The notes under the pieces: model-generated | Told to the model about the DNA's origin: nothing | What the model saw: the letters and a program-made list of their open reading frames with translations, nothing else | The model's database searches: none | Made by a program: the position numbers and the translations under genes | Source: Flavobacteriales bacterium | Lineage (GTDB): Bacteria; Bacteroidota; Bacteroidia; Flavobacteriales_E; Vicingaceae | NCBI GenBank assembly: GCA_003487525.1 | Contig: DNDT01000022.1 | Coordinates: 1-6,557 of the forward strand | Direction: 5' to 3' | Length of the DNA stretch: 6,557 nt | Shown here: positions 5,137 through 6,557 of the stretch, in pieces | Layout of the letters: each line of letters begins with the position of its first letter | Numbering within the stretch: position 1 is the stretch's first letter

Positions 5137-6557
5137 ATTAATTTCAATTCAGTTCGTCTGTTTTCGGCGTGTTTTTCCATGGAGCATTCAACACCATCGA
5201 CACATTCATTGATCGGTTTAGTTTCGCCGTAGTTATGCACAACAATTCGCTTGCTTTCAATTCCATTGTCTGTTAAGTATTTTTTAATGGCGGCTGAACG
5301 TTGTTCGGCAAGCCACATATTATACTCGGCAGGTCCCCTTGAATCCGTGTGGGATGAAATTTCGATCTTTTGTGAAGGATCATTTTTTAAAATAGACGTT
5401 GCTTTGACCAACTCATCTTTTGAAAAATCATTCAGGGTCCATTTTCCGAAATCAAAATACACATAGGGTTTGTCGGATAAATGGGCCTCCCTGATTTTCC
5501 TGAGTCGGTTTGCGGAAACGAGTTTTTCTTCTTCAATTTTCTTCCTGTTGAAGACAAAGTCACCTTTTTCATTTCGTTCAAGGGCTCCAAGCAGTTCGCC
5601 GTTTTCGGACATCACATTGAGTTTGTAATTCGGGTCGTCTTCAGAAATGCGCATTAAATACTCATCTTTCAATGGTAATTTTTCGTACTTGAATTTACCA
5701 AAGCGATCTACAACTGCCGTGTTAATCGTGTTTCCATCCTTATCCACCACATGTATTTTAAGCCCCTCATGCATGGCCATGGGCTGATTATCAAACAACT
5801 GCCCGAAAAAACTATAAAGCACTCCGGATTCATCAATTTCTTCGTCATCCACCTCATCCATGAGTGCCATACCTTCAACTTCCATAGGAGCAAGGGTTTC
5901 AAATTTGAACAGTCCATTGTTCAGTTTTGAAACGGGCAACATCAAACCGGTGTATTCATCGTAAATGAACATGTTGGTATTGCTTGGCATTTCGCCCATT
6001 GACTCATCGATCTCTATGTGGTAAGATTTCCCGGCTTTCAGAGATTTAAAGGCAAACTCTCCATTTTTATTGGTTTTGACCATTTGAAGGACTTCGTCGT
6101 TTTCACCAATTAAATTCAGACTGACATCGTTCGCTGGTAACTCACCGTATTTAAACATACCCCGGATGTCGGGTTTTTTCGACGGATTTATCGTGAATTT
6201 GTGATAGACAAACTGACTTTGATCGTTTCTTTTTGCTTCACCAATAACCTTGTCTTGTTTATTGATAATGTTGATTTTAAAGTTGGGGTCATCTTCGGGT
6301 ATTTTAAACAAATAATTATCGTCTATCGGAAGATTGAAAAATTTAAAAACTCCCCGGCCGTCAGTCTTGGAAACGGCAACTACATTTCCATTTTTATTCA
6401 CGATTTGGATCAAAAGATCGTTAACGCTTGCCGGATTCAACTCATTGCTCACCTTCCCGATCATGCTCTGTCTTGGTTTGAGAACATAATCTTCCTCTTC
6501 CATCAAAGCCAATTCTTCCGGAGGAATAGGGGCCAGGGTTTCAAATTTGAACAGTCC
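5130..6557 (-). CDS. OmpA-family envelope protein with repeated beta-sandwich-like modules, C-terminal part
   Basis: The frame is open to the right edge, showing the last 475 residues; the start lies outside. A TTG at 6512 could be taken as a start, but it falls inside a repeat whose sequence continues upstream (GLFKFETLAP), so it is rejected. Counting from the window edge, module A spans about 34-121, a different module B about 122-214, the linker motif GLFKFETLAP recurs at 215-224, an acidic linker follows, a second A copy spans about 252-339, and the OmpA domain about 363-475. A and B resemble carboxypeptidase-regulatory or CNA-B-like folds (G-x-F-x-F-x-x-L pattern). The OmpA domain has the two diaminopimelate-contacting residues, D405 in SSHTDSRG and R420 in LAEQRSAAI, 15 apart as in known structures, plus NYGE and ENRRTEL. 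It therefore probably anchors to peptidoglycan in the periplasm. A TPR/PD40/CRD/OmpA protein such as PorE of type IX secretion is a possible relative, untestable without the N-terminus. Confidence 0.9.
   Translation of the reverse strand, partial: GLFKFETLAPIPPEELALMEEEDYVLKPRQSMIGKVSNELNPASVNDLLIQIVNKNGNVVAVSKTDGRGVFKFFNLPIDDNYLFKIPEDDPNFKINIINKQDKVIGEAKRNDQSQFVYHKFTINPSKKPDIRGMFKYGELPANDVSLNLIGENDEVLQMVKTNKNGEFAFKSLKAGKSYHIEIDESMGEMPSNTNMFIYDEYTGLMLPVSKLNNGLFKFETLAPMEVEGMALMDEVDDEEIDESGVLYSFFGQLFDNQPMAMHEGLKIHVVDKDGNTINTAVVDRFGKFKYEKLPLKDEYLMRISEDDPNYKLNVMSENGELLGALERNEKGDFVFNRKKIEEEKLVSANRLRKIREAHLSDKPYVYFDFGKWTLNDFSKDELVKATSILKNDPSQKIEISSHTDSRGPAEYNMWLAEQRSAAIKKYLTDNGIESKRIVVHNYGETKPINECVDGVECSMEKHAENRRTELKLIR
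5541..5804 (-). repeat. Protein repeat module A, second copy (OmpA-family gene)
   Basis: This 88-codon stretch aligns without gaps to the copy at 6195-6458, with 30 of 88 residues identical by hand count. Shared landmarks are a GN turn after V-x-K, D-x-x-G-x-FK, LP-x-x-D-x-Y-L, the block EDDPN-x-K-x-N, and a final FV. It leads directly into the helical linker before the OmpA domain. Confidence 0.75.
5893..5915 (-). repeat. 23-base direct repeat, copy 1 (encodes GLFKFET)
   Basis: These 23 bases are identical to 6535-6557 and lie 642 bases (214 codons) away in the same frame. Both encode the start of the linker motif GLFKFETLAP between modules B and A. The match continues imperfectly to the left. 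It marks the periodicity of the gene and shows that a further repeat unit extends beyond the window. Confidence 0.8.
6195..6458 (-). repeat. Protein repeat module A, first visible copy (OmpA-family gene)
   Basis: Partner of the module at 5541-5804. It contains NKNGN, DGRGVFKF, NLPIDDNYL and EDDPNFKIN. A differently patterned module B (about 5916-6194) follows it and has no second full copy in view; its expected partner would lie just beyond the right edge. Confidence 0.75.
6535..6557 (-). repeat. 23-base direct repeat, copy 2 (cut by the window edge)
   Basis: Identical to 5893-5915. Because the window ends inside this repeat, the identity may extend further to the right. Confidence 0.8.

Noticed and set aside
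5899..5910. 12-bp perfect palindrome TTCAAATTTGAA in both copies of the 23-base repeat
   Set aside because: It is explained by the codons for F-K-F-E inside a coding repeat and needs no regulatory role.
6510..6512. TTG as the start codon of the OmpA-family gene
   Set aside because: The frame stays open to the window edge and the 15 codons before it (GLFKFETLAP and onward) repeat the sequence 214 residues downstream, so it is internal.

Overview
The window looks like part of a chromosome of a Bacteroidota bacterium, probably a Cytophagales-like marine or soil lineage. Four things point there: a secreted sensor with Reg_prop and Y_Y_Y domains, a secreted protein with a type IX secretion-like tail, an OmpA-family protein with carboxypeptidase-regulatory-like repeats, and a promoter of the TTTG/TAnnTTTG type without Shine-Dalgarno sites. 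This placement rests on gene content and style; no rRNA or marker gene is present.

All four genes lie on the minus strand, so transcription runs from right to left. At the right edge (5130-6557) is the 3' part of a large envelope protein made of repeated beta-sandwich-like modules and a C-terminal OmpA peptidoglycan-binding domain. Its true start is outside the window. It is followed after 27 bases by a 1310-residue membrane receptor (1170-5102): signal peptide, 14 Reg_prop repeats (probably two seven-bladed propellers), Y_Y_Y domain, one membrane helix, coiled coil, class III adenylyl cyclase domain and a C-terminal HD domain. The two genes are close enough to share a transcript.

A 176-base gap (994-1169) carries a plausible Bacteroidota promoter for the third gene (205-993), a 262-residue exported protein of unknown function. 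A good intrinsic terminator (156-186) closes that gene. Immediately beyond it, at 152, starts methylmalonyl-CoA epimerase, of which only the first 50 codons are in the window.

The most interesting object is the receptor. It has the sensing half of a hybrid two-component system, but the kinase is replaced by a cyclase with every canonical catalytic residue for cAMP synthesis, and an intact HD metal-binding set follows. It may both make and remove a nucleotide signal in response to a periplasmic or extracellular ligand. The neighbouring OmpA protein could place this signalling at the cell envelope, but that link is only inferred from gene order.
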